From JAVWHX01 sp036639875 (GTDB lineage Bacteria > Bacillota_I > Bacilli_A > Erysipelotrichales > Coprobacillaceae): a stretch of 60,642 nt of DNA. Made by a program: the position numbers and the translations under genes. The stretch spans positions 1-60,642 of the forward strand of contig JAVWHX010000005.1 of assembly GCA_036639875.1 (NCBI GenBank). The letters are read 5' to 3'. This document shows, one piece after another, positions 51,579-60,642 of the stretch. The stretch's first letter is position 1, and each line of letters begins with the position of its first letter. The notes beneath the pieces were generated by a model that did not search any database, had not been told where the DNA came from, and saw only the letters and a program-made list of their open reading frames with translations.

Positions 51579-51600
51579 AAGATATAATTAAGATTCAAAA
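51579..51600 (-). promoter_or_regulatory. AAGAT 11-bp direct repeat upstream of the 72-residue gene
   Basis: Plus-strand form AAGATATAATT then AAGATTCAAAA, followed by A-rich sequence as at the kdpD copy. Confidence 0.4.
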
Positions 51601-51738
51601 AATTCTAGGAATAATCTAAACTATCCCCTATAGAATAGATACAAAATAAAAAGCGTGTTGATTTTTTCTGTTTTAGAAATGAATATCAAACTAATATATT
51701 CAAAAGTATAATAGGTTCTCATATTTATAACAAAAAAA

Positions 51739-51766
51739 GAGTAATGCACTTTATTTGACATTACCC
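51739..51766 (-). terminator. Terminator of the surface esterase gene
   Basis: Minus strand GGGTAATG, loop, CATTACTC (one G-U), then seven U. Confidence 0.8.
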
Positions 51767-51778
51767 TTATTTTTAATT

Positions 51779-53686
51779 TTATTCAATTCCTTTTCTCTTT
51801 TTTAATACGAACATACTTCCTACTGCTGCAACAGAAAGAAATGATAAAATAGCATAAAATCCAATATTTTCATTATCTCCTGTCTTGACAATATTTCCAG
51901 ATTCTTGTTTAGGAGAATCATTTGGTACTACTGGTTGATTTGTCTCTTTCGCTTGAACAGTCACTGTTGCCTTAGCTGTTTTTGTTGAGTCTGCAACTGC
52001 AGTCGCCTCAACAATAATTTTTGTACCAACCTTTTCATCAATTCCTATTGTTAGTAATCCATTTCCATCGATTTTTGTATTAGCTGATAAAGCTCCAGAT
52101 ACTTTCCATGTTACAGATGTATCTAACTTAGCCACTGTTTCCACAGTTGCTATGAATTGTTTTGTGTCACCTTGCTTTACTTCTGCATCAGTAATATTCA
52201 ATGACACTTTAATTTCTGGTTGTTCAACTACGTCTTTTGACCATGCAATATCTTTTGCAAATGTGTAGAAACATTGTCCCCATGTATACAAATCATGAGA
52301 TCCTGGAACTAACCCTCCATCTACAAAATTATCCTTAGGCATATTTTCTGCACACCAATCACGAATTGTTTCATATGCACCATATCTGCTAAAACCATTT
52401 GAGTAAATTGCTGTATCAGAAGTCCCTGCCATTGTAAATACGACTGAGTTTAATAAATCTTCTGATGGTTCAATGTTATCATAAACTTCTCTTATATAAT
52501 TTTCATCTGTATTAAATTTATTTCTATCATATACAAATCCATCTTTAAATGTTGCATTTCCAATATTACATCCAGAGAATATACCAAAGTATCCAAACTG
52601 ATCTGCATGATGAAATGCCATATATGTTGTTGTCATTGAACCCATTGAAAACCCTGAAAATGCTCTATCTTTTGCTTCATTTGATACATTATAGTTTGCT
52701 TCCATATATGGAATAACTTTGGTTAACACATTTTGTGCAATTTTATAATAATCCCAACTATATAATGTGTTGTCTAATCCAACAACAATTGCTTCTTGAC
52801 TAGAATCTTCTGCAATAATCGAATCCATGCTATTATGAGCTTGACCCATTGCATACCAATATGTTTCATTTCCACCAGCTCCATGAGATAAATAGATAAC
52901 TTTATAGGGTTCCTTTCTATTTTTATCATAATTTGGTGGTAAATAGACTCCTATATCTTGATCACTTGCTAGTGTTCCGCCATATGTATCATATTTCAAA
53001 GTTCCCTTAACACCTTCTGATGGATTTAAATAATCTAAATTTGGAGATTTAGATTGTTTCTCAGCATGCCATTTACCATAAACAATACTACAGTTTGCAT
53101 CACCCGTTGGTGAATTACTATTGGCTTCATTCAAGCGACAAGGTGATGGATTTTTTGGATCATCAATTGTCACTTTTCTTGTACCACCATCAGCATTTTT
53201 AATTGTGACTGCATAACTATATTGATGTGCTCCACTTATCATAGGAATATCTAATGTATAAATTGTTCCATCAACATTAGTCATATCAAATGGCCATTGA
53301 TACCCCCAAATACCAGGTGTATTTGAATCACGAGTATGAGGATGCACATTTGCACAATAATCCCCATTAACATAATTATCTAATCCATGATCAGAATTTT
53401 CTGACATAGCTGCATCTCCAGACAACAATCTAAATGAACCAACAACTTGAACCCCAGAAACTATTTCACCTGCTTGAATCTCAAGTCTTTCATCATGACT
53501 AGGTTGATACACAAAGTGAGCAGTATATCCTGATGCTGAATTTTCATCAGCAACAACAGTTACGCCTCCGCTCACAGTTTCTTTGATGTCTCCTCCATCC
53601 AAAGCGTACGATGTCCCCATTAATGAAAGCATCATGAGTACACTTAACGATACTGCTGCGACTTGTTTTACTTTTTGTTTTAACAT
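51779..53686 (-). CDS. Cell-surface esterase (EstD/feruloyl-esterase-like) with Ig-like domain and VKTGD anchor
   Basis: 635 residues from ATG 53686 (GGAGGG upstream; the ATG at 53701 overlaps that site). Signal peptide cleaved near SYA|LD. A CBM48/Ig-like N-terminal domain (about 30-215), then an esterase D-type alpha/beta hydrolase (about 220-495) with SHGAGGNETYWY and nucleophile GFSMGS; the His may be in PGSHDLYTW. A BIG2-type Ig domain (about 500-580) precedes a Pro/Asn linker, VKTGD, a membrane helix and KKRKGIE. Similar proteins remove acetyl or feruloyl groups from xylan. Likely a polysaccharide side-chain esterase on the cell surface. Confidence 0.88.
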   Translation of the reverse strand: MLKQKVKQVAAVSLSVLMMLSLMGTSYALDGGDIKETVSGGVTVVADENSASGYTAHFVYQPSHDERLEIQAGEIVSGVQVVGSFRLLSGDAAMSENSDHGLDNYVNGDYCANVHPHTRDSNTPGIWGYQWPFDMTNVDGTIYTLDIPMISGAHQYSYAVTIKNADGGTRKVTIDDPKNPSPCRLNEANSNSPTGDANCSIVYGKWHAEKQSKSPNLDYLNPSEGVKGTLKYDTYGGTLASDQDIGVYLPPNYDKNRKEPYKVIYLSHGAGGNETYWYAMGQAHNSMDSIIAEDSSQEAIVVGLDNTLYSWDYYKIAQNVLTKVIPYMEANYNVSNEAKDRAFSGFSMGSMTTTYMAFHHADQFGYFGIFSGCNIGNATFKDGFVYDRNKFNTDENYIREVYDNIEPSEDLLNSVVFTMAGTSDTAIYSNGFSRYGAYETIRDWCAENMPKDNFVDGGLVPGSHDLYTWGQCFYTFAKDIAWSKDVVEQPEIKVSLNITDAEVKQGDTKQFIATVETVAKLDTSVTWKVSGALSANTKIDGNGLLTIGIDEKVGTKIIVEATAVADSTKTAKATVTVQAKETNQPVVPNDSPKQESGNIVKTGDNENIGFYAILSFLSVAAVGSMFVLKKRKGIE

Positions 53687-53721
53687 ATTTTTTCCCTCCA
53701 TAAATCTATTTTAGCCTTTCA

Positions 53722-53738
53722 TATAAAGCGTTTACAAC
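53722..53738 (-). promoter_or_regulatory. Candidate CcpA cre site before the esterase gene
   Basis: Minus strand TTGTAAACGCTTTATAT resembles the cre consensus TGNAARCGNWWWCA, with the last CA missing. It lies about 36-52 bp before the ATG. Fits carbon control of a polysaccharide enzyme. Confidence 0.45.
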
Positions 53739-53746
53739 AAAAAAGA

Positions 53747-53800
53747 AAGCAATTAATTTCATAATATTGATAAATATCAATTTATAAAGATTAATTGCTT
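53747..53800 (-). terminator. Long hairpin ending the RpiR-type operon
   Basis: Minus strand AAGCAATTAAT ... ATTAATTGCTT (53747-53757 and 53790-53800), with an inner stem TTGATA/TATCAA, then U-rich. Confidence 0.7.
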
Positions 53801-53832
53801 GAGAAGATACATATTTGTTTTTTTCAATAATA

Positions 53833-54606
53833 TTAATGATAATTGTTTATATATTTCGTATAATATTTATATTTTATTAAATTTAAAATTTCAATGATTA
53901 TTATATTTTCTACCTCATTATCATTATTATCTTCCAATTTTATAAAATCATCTAAATCATGAAAATCTTCAAAGATACGATTCTGAGAAATAACAACTTT
54001 TTTTGCTGGACTTTCATAAAGTCTTAAGAATCCTTGTCTATTATGTGTAATTATTCTTCCATTGATTGTAATAAATAATATCAAATCATCTTTTTGATAA
54101 TTATTATTACTTGACATAAATCCAATTTGTTCCAAAGAAATATCCTTTTTAAAAATTTTCATATCTTCTACAAAGTTCAAAGAAAGGGCTAATGGATATA
54201 TTGCTCCTAAAAGATATATTTGTTGTGAATTATGAATTAATTTTACTAACTCATCTATTTTATTTAAAAATATTTCCTTCTCAATAACGTTTTGTGATAA
54301 GTGCTGAATTTGTGAAAATAAGATCTCTTCATTAAATTGTTGATACCTTTCTTTTATTTGATTCAGTCTCCCTACTCTTGTGTTCATTAATAAGCTTTTA
54401 AACCCTTTAAAACTATCTACTCCAATAAGATTACAAAACTTATTAATAGTCGCTGTTGACGTTCCACAATCAACTGCTAATTTTCCAATTGACATATTCT
54501 CAACTTCATCCAAATGTTCAAGTATATATTTGGAAATAAGATAGTAAATATCTTTATGCAAAGAATTATAAGTGAATAATAGTAATACTGATATAATTGT
54601 ATTCAT
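53833..54606 (-). CDS. MurR/RpiR-family regulator (second of a tandem pair)
   Basis: 257 residues. N-terminal HTH_6 domain with MSIGKLAVDCGTSTATINKFCNLIGVDSFKGFK (about 38-70), the RpiR DNA-binding signature. The C-terminal SIS-like domain (from about 110) has QQIYLLGAIYPLALSLNF, weak compared with true SIS sugar-phosphate binders. ATGA overlap with the preceding paralogue. Placed directly upstream of the esterase, the probable target. Confidence 0.85.
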   Translation of the reverse strand: MNTIISVLLLFTYNSLHKDIYYLISKYILEHLDEVENMSIGKLAVDCGTSTATINKFCNLIGVDSFKGFKSLLMNTRVGRLNQIKERYQQFNEEILFSQIQHLSQNVIEKEIFLNKIDELVKLIHNSQQIYLLGAIYPLALSLNFVEDMKIFKKDISLEQIGFMSSNNNYQKDDLILFITINGRIITHNRQGFLRLYESPAKKVVISQNRIFEDFHDLDDFIKLEDNNDNEVENIIIIEILNLIKYKYYTKYINNYH

Positions 54607-55385
54607 TCTTGATCCTCCACACTATTTTTATTATTTAAGTCGATAGCTAATTTCATATCTAGTTTCATTAAAAATTCTTTGTAAAATGGCTCATAATAGG
54701 TATAAGGAATTGAAATAGAAATATCAATTTCATTATTCTTTCCTTGCCCTATAAATATTTTTTTAGCTTTTATTTTCGCAAGATCATTTAATGCATCCTC
54801 ATAGATGACTAATAATTCTTTATAACTTCTCCAATCTTTTTGTGGTTCCATGATAATAATAATATCTTTATCAGTTGATTGATCAAATAATGCCCTTTGA
54901 TTATCTTTATACCAACTCATACTTGTGATTACTTCTTTTTTATTAACAAATGAATTTAAGGTTAAAAATTTGAAACAAGAAATATACTGACTATGTCCGT
55001 AAAAAAATATTTTTTTACAATTCATTACCTCACTAAGTAATTGTTTATACCATTCTTCAATACTATCTTCACATTCTCTCATGAAAATATTCCTAGTTTC
55101 TTCATACATTTTAACATCAAAATGATTATAAAACTGTATCATATTCTTTAGCTCTTCGAATTCCGTTTGTAATCCATTTATAAAGATAGTAAAACCTGTA
55201 CATCCTGAGCTTTGGCAAAAACGTATAATTGAAGATTTTGATAATTGTGTTTCAACCGCAATCTTTTTTAGATTTAATTTTCTTAAATCAGATAAATGAT
55301 TTAAGAAATATTCCGAGAGGATGAATTCAGCTGAATCATTTTTATTTGATTTAAGTATGAGTTCCAATTTATCAATAAGATACAT
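54603..55385 (-). CDS. MurR/RpiR-family regulator (first of a tandem pair)
   Basis: 260 residues. HTH_6 domain with LNLKKIAVETQLSKSSIIRFCQSSGCTGFTIF (about 37-68). Degenerate SIS domain with CKKIFFYGHSQYISCFKFL. Only the overall plan is shared with the next gene, so the pair is an old duplication and may work as a heterodimer. AAAGGAG precedes ATG. Confidence 0.85.
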   Translation of the reverse strand: MYLIDKLELILKSNKNDSAEFILSEYFLNHLSDLRKLNLKKIAVETQLSKSSIIRFCQSSGCTGFTIFINGLQTEFEELKNMIQFYNHFDVKMYEETRNIFMRECEDSIEEWYKQLLSEVMNCKKIFFYGHSQYISCFKFLTLNSFVNKKEVITSMSWYKDNQRALFDQSTDKDIIIIMEPQKDWRSYKELLVIYEDALNDLAKIKAKKIFIGQGKNNEIDISISIPYTYYEPFYKEFLMKLDMKLAIDLNNKNSVEDQE

Positions 55386-55549
55386 ATCTATTCTCCTTTC
55401 AATAATTCAAATATTGAGTTAAGATACTTACATTATAAGGTATAGTTTCCCAAAAATCTATTTATTCCTCTTTAATACCATATATTAACATATATAAAGC
55501 AAACCTTTAATCAAAGTGTATTATATTATTAAATAAAATATATATATTT

Positions 55550-55583
55550 AAAAAGATGAGAATTAATACATCCTCATCTTTTT
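55550..55583 (-). terminator. Terminator behind the rsmG remnant
   Basis: Minus strand AAAAAGATGAG pairs with CTCATCTTTTT, then U. Still intact although the gene before it is broken. Confidence 0.85.
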
Positions 55584-55613
55584 ATTAGTTTGTATTGTAT
55601 ATATCACAATTAA

Positions 55614-56087
55614 TTATAATGGGTTTTTTCTAAATGGTCTTGGATATGTTTGTGATATTGCTTTGATTTTATGAATAGAGATATTACATCTATGATCATC
55701 TTCATCATTTAATGTAAAACTAACTTCCTTTATCACTTTTCCACCTACTTTTTTAATACCTTGTTTGGCCTCTTGAAGCTCTTCTTTAGCCTTCAAACCT
55801 TTCAATGTAATAAAATCTCCATCTAATTTAACCAAAGGTAAATAAAGTTCATTAAGTATGTTTAATCTTGCAACTACTCTTGCACTAATTGCATTGACAT
55901 GATCTAATTCTAGTTCTTTTGCTAGGTTATGAATAAGAATCGTTCTCTTTATCAGTGATTGCTGTTAAATTCATCTTTTCATTCCATTCTACTAATATTT
56001 CATAGTATAACTCAAATTGTTTGATTTGATGATGAGTCAGTTCTATTCCTTCTCTTTTAATGCTTGTAGGAATTGTTCTTAATTCAT
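55614..56087 (-). pseudogene. rsmG: Decayed rsmG (16S rRNA m7G527 methyltransferase)
   Basis: The original start is seen at ATG 56087 after AGAGG: codons read M-N-stop-EQFLQALKEK, then a one-base loss shifts the frame into IELTHHQIKQFELYYEILVE, WNEKMNLTAITDKE, the clear RsmG N-terminus. The SAM-binding centre is missing; another frame resumes RTILIHNLAKELELDHVNAI, then SARVVARLNILNELYLPLVK and ends YPRPFRKNPL. So there are a nonsense codon, at least two frameshifts, and internal deletions. It follows an mnmG remnant, as in the normal gene order. A working copy presumably exists elsewhere. Confidence 0.88.
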
Positions 56088-56161
56088 AATTACCTCTTAG
56101 TAGTTTTATTTTTAAACAAATCAATATCCATAGTAATTTACTTTTCTCTCATTTTTTTATT

Positions 56162-56690
56162 TTTCTACTTGTCTTAATAATAAACGATATTCAGCACGAG
56201 AAGTTAACATACGATAAGGTTCTTTAGTTCCCTTAGTAACCAAACCATCAACCATCAAGCCAATATAAGTTTCGTCTCTCTTTGAAAATAAAGGTTCCTC
56301 ATAATTCACTTTCTTTGTTGCATTAATTCCAGTAATTAATCCTTGAGCTACTACTTCATAACCACTTGTTCAATTAATCTGACCAGCAGTGAAAAGATTT
56401 TTAATCACCTTTGATTCTAATGATAACCATAATTGCATAGGATCTATTGCACCACATTCTATAGCATATTTCAAAATAATACAGTTTTCTAATCTTGAGA
56501 TTGTTCTAACCATTTCTTCTTGAACATCATGTGGTAATGAAGTTGAAAACCCTTGAACATAGATTGTATTCATTTCTTTTGATTCTGGTTCTAAGAAGAT
56601 TTGATGTTGTGGTTTATCTAAAAAATTAGCAATCTTATCTTTAATAGAAGAACAATAACATGGTCCTATTCCTTAACAATTCCTGAATAA
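56162..56690 (-). pseudogene. mnmG: Decayed fragment of mnmG (gidA, tRNA uridine modification)
   Basis: Only the middle of MnmG remains. GIGPCYCSSIKDKI, ANFLDKPQHQIFLEPE, YVQGFSTSLPHDVQEEMVRT, DPMQLW and IKNLFTAGQIN match the family; then TGA replaces Gly (expected GQINGTSGYE), and TSGYEVVAQGLITGIN, RDETYIGLMVDGLVTKGT, EPYRMLTSRAEYRLLLR follow before the frame ends. A one-base loss precedes GIGPCYC. The FAD-binding N-terminus and about 170 C-terminal residues are gone. Upstream to about 56760 there are weaker traces only. Confidence 0.9.
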
Positions 56691-56825
56691 ATCCTTTTGA
56701 AGACTATATAACGAAATATCGGATAATTGAATAGAAAGCAAATCTTAAACAGCTGTTTCATAGACTTTGTTTGTTTTGTTTAATGTCATTTCTTTATTAT
56801 TAGAATAATTCAAATATATAAGAAT

Positions 56826-56868
56826 ACCCTACAGATAAACACTCTTTGATTAAGTATCTCTATAGGGT
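56826..56868 (-). terminator. Probable terminator of kdpABC
   Basis: Minus strand ACCCTATAGAGATA pairs with TATCTGTAGGGT allowing G-U; U run is weak. Confidence 0.5.
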
Positions 56869-56888
56869 TTTTATTTAATTTATCAATT

Positions 56889-57515
56889 TTATTTAATCAT
56901 GTTAATTTCTTTAGCAACTTCTAAGTTTAATGTTAATACATTAACAGTATCTTCTCCAAAAATTCCTAAGAATTTTTGTGAAGTATTGTTGTCAATCATA
57001 GTTTGTAATTTATCTTTAGATAAACCAGTTTTTTCAGATATACGATCTAATTGAACTTTTGCAGATTCAATAGAAATATGAGGATCAAGTCCTGAACCAG
57101 ATGCAGTGATCATATCAGCTGGGATATCTTCTTTTTGCACTGTAGGATTCTCTTTTAAGAATTTAGCTATATCTTCTTCAATTCTTGCTTTTAAATCAGG
57201 ATTACTATTTGCATAGTTATTACTTCCTGAAGAAACACCTGCATATTCTCCATTATCTTTTTGTTCTTGTGTATAAGTATTATAACTATATGCAGAAGGA
57301 CGACAATGGAATAGTCTTTCATCTGTAAAATCTTGTCCAACAATTGAAGAACCAACAGCTTTATCATCAACTTCTACAACACTTCCGTTTGCTTGTGATG
57401 GGAATAAAACTTGTGATACTCCTGTTAATACTAATGGATAAGCAAATCCACAGATTAAAGTCATAACAATTGTAAAGATAAAAGCTGTTTTAAAATGTCT
57501 TAAGAACTTTTTCAT
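56889..57515 (-). CDS. kdpC: KdpC, potassium-transporting ATPase subunit C
   Basis: 208 residues, single N-terminal membrane helix (about 12-33), then an extracytoplasmic domain with QDFTDERLFHCRPSAYSYN, SSGSNNYANSNPDL, DMITASGSGLDPHISIESA and the end LGIFGEDTVNVLTLN, all KdpC signatures. It stabilises the KdpA-KdpB complex. Ten bases after kdpB with AGGAGG. Confidence 0.97.
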   Translation of the reverse strand: MKKFLRHFKTAFIFTIVMTLICGFAYPLVLTGVSQVLFPSQANGSVVEVDDKAVGSSIVGQDFTDERLFHCRPSAYSYNTYTQEQKDNGEYAGVSSGSNNYANSNPDLKARIEEDIAKFLKENPTVQKEDIPADMITASGSGLDPHISIESAKVQLDRISEKTGLSKDKLQTMIDNNTSQKFLGIFGEDTVNVLTLNLEVAKEINMIK

Positions 57516-57525
57516 AGTGTACCTC

Positions 57526-59586
57526 CTATAAACCTAACAACACTAATAATGGTGAAATTAACATATCAATAATTTTAATACCTAAGAATGGACAAACAAC
57601 TCCACCTAAACCATAGATTAACATATTTCTTCCCAACATTTGAGATGAACTCATTGGTTTATATTTAACACCTCTCATAGCTAATGGAATCAAACATGGA
57701 ATAACCAATGCATTAAAGATTAATGCGGATAAAATAGCACTTGATGGTGTTGAAAGACCCATAATATTTAATATTTGCATTTGTGGAATAGCAATTGTAA
57801 ACATTGCTGGAATGATTGCAAAGTATTTTGCAATATCGTTAGCAATTGAGAAAGTTGTAAGAGATCCACGAGTAATTAATAACTGTTTACCAATTTCTAC
57901 AACTTCTAATATCTTTGTTGGATCTGAATCTAAGTCAACCATATTTGCTGCTTCCTTAGCAGAAGATGTTCCACTATTCATCGCTAATCCAACGTTTGCT
58001 TGAGCAAGAGCAGGTGCATCATTAGTACCATCTCCAGTCATTGCAACAACTTTTCCTAAAGCTTGTTCTTTTTTGATTTCAGCAATTTTATCTTCTGGCT
58101 TACATTCCGCAATATAACCATCAACTCCAGCTTCAGCAGCAATTGTTGCAGCTGTTAATGGGTTATCTCCAGTACACATAATTGTTTTGATACCAATTTT
58201 ACGTAAACGTTCAAAACGTTCAACAAGTCCAGGTTTAACAGTATCTTTTAAATAGATAACTCCTAATACTTTATAATCAACACAAACAACTAATGGAGTT
58301 CCACCTAACTTAGAAATAGCATCTACTTTTTCAGTTAAATCTGTTGGAACTTTTCCTTTGTTTTCTTTTACATATTGAATAATTGCATCTCCTGCACCTT
58401 TACGAATGATATGACCATCTTTTGTGTTAATACCACTCATTTTTGTAGCAGCTGAGAACTCAATCATTTCAACATCTTTATAATCATCTGTATTGATTGA
58501 TGAACCTAACTTTTTACCAAGTTCTACAGTTGATTTACCTTCAGGTGTATCATCACCTACTGCTGACATAACAGCATAATCAGTTAAAAGTTTTTTATCA
58601 ACACCATCTACTGGTACAAAATCACTTGCTAAACGATTCCCAAAAGTAATTGTTCCTGTTTTATCAAGAATCATTGTATCAACATCACCACAAGCTTCAA
58701 CAGCTTTACCTGACATCGCAATAACATTAAAACGTGTCACTCTATCCATACCTGCAATCCCAATTGCACTTAATAATGCTCCAATTGTTGTTGGAATTAA
58801 ACATACTGTTAAAGCAATTAATGTTGAGATAGGTATCTTAGCACCTGAATAATTAGCAAGAGGATACAATGTAACAATAACTATTAAGAAGATAATTGTT
58901 AAAGAAACAAGTAATGTATTTAAAGCAATTTCATTTGGTGATTTTTGTCTAGAAGCTCCTTCTACAAGAGCAATCATTTTATCTAGAAATGAATGTCCAG
59001 GTTCAGAAGTGATTTCAACCTTGATCCAGTCAGAAACAACAGTTGTTCCTCCTGTTACAGATGCAAAATCTCCTCCACTTTCTTTTAAGACTGGTGCTGA
59101 TTCTCCAGTAATAGCAGATTCATCAATACTTGCTATACCTTCAACAATTTCACCATCATTAGGAATCATTTCTCCTACTTTCACCAAAACAATATCACCT
59201 TTTGTAAGTTCACTAGCAGATATCATTTCTTCAGTTCCATCTTCATGAATTAAACGAGCCATAGTATCTTTCTTTGTTTTCTTTAAAGTTTCAGCTTGTG
59301 CTTTCCCACGCCCTTCAGCAACGGATTCAGCAAAGTTAGCAAACAATAAAGTAATAAATAAGATAAATGCAACAATGGCATTATATAAACTTAATGAATT
59401 TCCTTCATCATTAAACAAATGAGGGAAAAAGATTAAGACAGTACAAATAACAAATCCAACTTCAACCACAAACATAACTGGGTTTTTCATCATATAGATT
59501 GGATTTAATTTTACAAAAGCACCCTTAATTGAAGAACCAAGAATATCTTTTGTTATAAATTTTGTTTTTTCTTGATGACGACTCAT
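57526..59586 (-). CDS. kdpB: KdpB, catalytic P-type ATPase subunit
   Basis: 686 residues. TGES loop in AITGESAPVLKE, phosphorylated Asp in DKTGTITFGNR, KGA in RKGAGDAI, and hinge GDGTNDAPALAQANVG. Membrane helices before and after as in KdpB. It powers K+ uptake through KdpA at low potassium. Lies between kdpA and kdpC. Confidence 0.98.
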   Translation of the reverse strand: MSRHQEKTKFITKDILGSSIKGAFVKLNPIYMMKNPVMFVVEVGFVICTVLIFFPHLFNDEGNSLSLYNAIVAFILFITLLFANFAESVAEGRGKAQAETLKKTKKDTMARLIHEDGTEEMISASELTKGDIVLVKVGEMIPNDGEIVEGIASIDESAITGESAPVLKESGGDFASVTGGTTVVSDWIKVEITSEPGHSFLDKMIALVEGASRQKSPNEIALNTLLVSLTIIFLIVIVTLYPLANYSGAKIPISTLIALTVCLIPTTIGALLSAIGIAGMDRVTRFNVIAMSGKAVEACGDVDTMILDKTGTITFGNRLASDFVPVDGVDKKLLTDYAVMSAVGDDTPEGKSTVELGKKLGSSINTDDYKDVEMIEFSAATKMSGINTKDGHIIRKGAGDAIIQYVKENKGKVPTDLTEKVDAISKLGGTPLVVCVDYKVLGVIYLKDTVKPGLVERFERLRKIGIKTIMCTGDNPLTAATIAAEAGVDGYIAECKPEDKIAEIKKEQALGKVVAMTGDGTNDAPALAQANVGLAMNSGTSSAKEAANMVDLDSDPTKILEVVEIGKQLLITRGSLTTFSIANDIAKYFAIIPAMFTIAIPQMQILNIMGLSTPSSAILSALIFNALVIPCLIPLAMRGVKYKPMSSSQMLGRNMLIYGLGGVVCPFLGIKIIDMLISPLLVLLGL

Positions 59587-59601
59587 TCTTTATTCCCCTT
59601 T

Positions 59602-60642
59602 CTACAATCCTATGGTCAAACCTTCAGCAATTGGTCCTAATGCTAATGATGGCAAAAATGTCAATGCTGCAAAGATATAAACCACAACTACCAATACAAT
59701 TGCAAATGTCATTGTATTGGTTTTCAAAGTACCAACTGACTCATTGATATCCATTTTCTTAAGTAAACTTCCAGCAATAGCTAATTGAATAATAATTGCT
59801 AAATATCTTCCTAAGAACATAACAATACCAGTTGTCATATTCCAGAACATTGTATTGTCTGCTAAACCTTCAAAACCAGAACCATTGTTAGCCGCTGATG
59901 ATGAAAATTCATACAAGACTTGCGTTAATCCATGATATCCTGGATTTGTAATACCAGCTAGACCAGCAGTTACTGAAACAGCTAATGCACTAAATCCTAA
60001 GATTAATAATGGATGAATAATAATACTTAAAGCAGCTAACTTCATTTCTTTTCCTTCTATCTTTTTACCAAGATATTCAGGTGTACGACCTATCATAAGA
60101 CCACATATAAAGACTGCTATAATTGCATATATTAACATGTTCATCAAACCAACACCAGCACCACCAAATATACAGTTAATCATCATATGAAGAAGTGGAA
60201 CCATACCACCCATTGGTGTTAATGTATCATGCATATTGTTAACTGTACCTGTTGTAAATGATGTTGTAACAGTTGTAAATAATGAAGATTGAGCAACCCC
60301 AAACCTGACTTCTTTACCTTCCATATTTCCGATTGTCTCTACGATACCAGAAGAGGATACTGCATTATTTCCTTGTGTTTCACTATAGAAACAAATTCCT
60401 AAACCAATTACAAATAAAATAGACATAGCAACAAAGATTGTACGACCTTCTTTACCCATCCAAACTCTCTTAGGTGTTTTTTCTTGAGAAATAAGATCTA
60501 GTTTCTTTGCTTTTCTTTCTTGATACTTATCATATACCATATGTCCAAATGCAAAGATACATGAAGCAGGTAAAACCATCATTGAGAATAGTTCAGCAAT
60601 ATTTGATAAAACTGTTGGGTTTTCTAATGGTGTTGATGAGTT
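59602..60642 (-). CDS. kdpA: KdpA, potassium-binding subunit (5' part beyond window edge)
   Basis: The last 346 codons of KdpA; the frame is open through the right edge (starting NSSTPLENPTVLSNIAELFS), so the true start is outside. Selectivity-region text includes FTTGTVNNMHDTLTPMGGM and YEFSSSAANNGSGFEGL, with MLIYAIIAVFICGLMIGRTPEYLGKKIE between. Stop is 15 bases before kdpB. Confidence 0.97.
   Translation of the reverse strand, partial: NSSTPLENPTVLSNIAELFSMMVLPASCIFAFGHMVYDKYQERKAKKLDLISQEKTPKRVWMGKEGRTIFVAMSILFVIGLGICFYSETQGNNAVSSSGIVETIGNMEGKEVRFGVAQSSLFTTVTTSFTTGTVNNMHDTLTPMGGMVPLLHMMINCIFGGAGVGLMNMLIYAIIAVFICGLMIGRTPEYLGKKIEGKEMKLAALSIIIHPLLILGFSALAVSVTAGLAGITNPGYHGLTQVLYEFSSSAANNGSGFEGLADNTMFWNMTTGIVMFLGRYLAIIIQLAIAGSLLKKMDINESVGTLKTNTMTFAIVLVVVVYIFAALTFLPSLALGPIAEGLTIGL

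Overview
The window is AT-rich, densely coded, low-GC Gram-positive DNA. It has AGGAGG-type ribosome binding sites, sigma-A-like promoters, many intrinsic terminators, lipoboxes, and surface proteins ending in VKTGD-type anchors. Queuosine genes using QueH, an [FeFe]-hydrogenase-like protein, KdpFABC/KdpDE and Noc fit an anaerobic gut Bacillota. Erysipelotrichales/Coprobacillaceae is my best guess; this is an inference from style, as no rRNA gene is present.

Layout. 1-10.7 kb is a phosphorus-acquisition block: pstS-pstC (left edge), a phnD-phnC-phnE-phnE-phosphatase operon with a divergent TetR regulator, and a 1151-residue surface metallophosphoesterase. All three promoters carry Pho-box-like TTAACA repeats at 11-bp period. 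10.9-13.8 kb is a ferrous-iron operon (feoA-feoA-feoB-Cys-rich peptide) with three GTTAG/CTAAC inverted repeats. 13.8-17.4 kb holds a lipoprotein and serC-serA. 17.4-20.8 kb pairs a secreted protein and small membrane protein with a divergent AgrA/AgrC-like two-component system. 20.8-26.6 kb has a decayed gene, a PHP phosphatase, an Rpn-type nuclease, two CobW-like GTPases and an aminotransferase. 27-30 kb is tgt-queA-queH. 30-32.4 kb has a HAD phosphatase and the hydrogenase-like protein. 32.6-36 kb and 39.5-46.8 kb are two separate regulator/kinase/ABC-transporter clusters; 36-39.4 kb between them has an aminotransferase with an Lrp regulator, a lactonase-like protein and an unknown gene. 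46.9-60.6 kb runs on the minus strand: noc, kdpDE, a surface esterase, tandem RpiR regulators, remnants of mnmG and rsmG, and kdpABC at the right edge.

The most interesting system is a pair of homologous small-peptide cassettes at about 2.0-2.3 kb and 26.8-27.1 kb. Each encodes a 28-33 residue single-membrane-span peptide (shared core LYYI-x-KWLDR) from an mRNA whose ribosome binding site can be folded away. Each has a converging promoter for an RNA of about 67 nt on the other strand, a shared two-way terminator, and a direct repeat placing the same complementarity at the peptide's 5' end and beyond the terminator. This is the architecture of the Fst/par type I toxin-antitoxin locus of plasmid pAD1, with a peptide that does not look like Fst. 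The two cassettes also share promoter sequences, so they look like one mobile or duplicated family.

Decay is visible in three places: an SdpI-like gene with one in-frame stop, an unknown gene with a frameshift and stops, and the mnmG-rsmG remnants, which may mark an old origin-proximal mnmG-rsmG-noc cluster.
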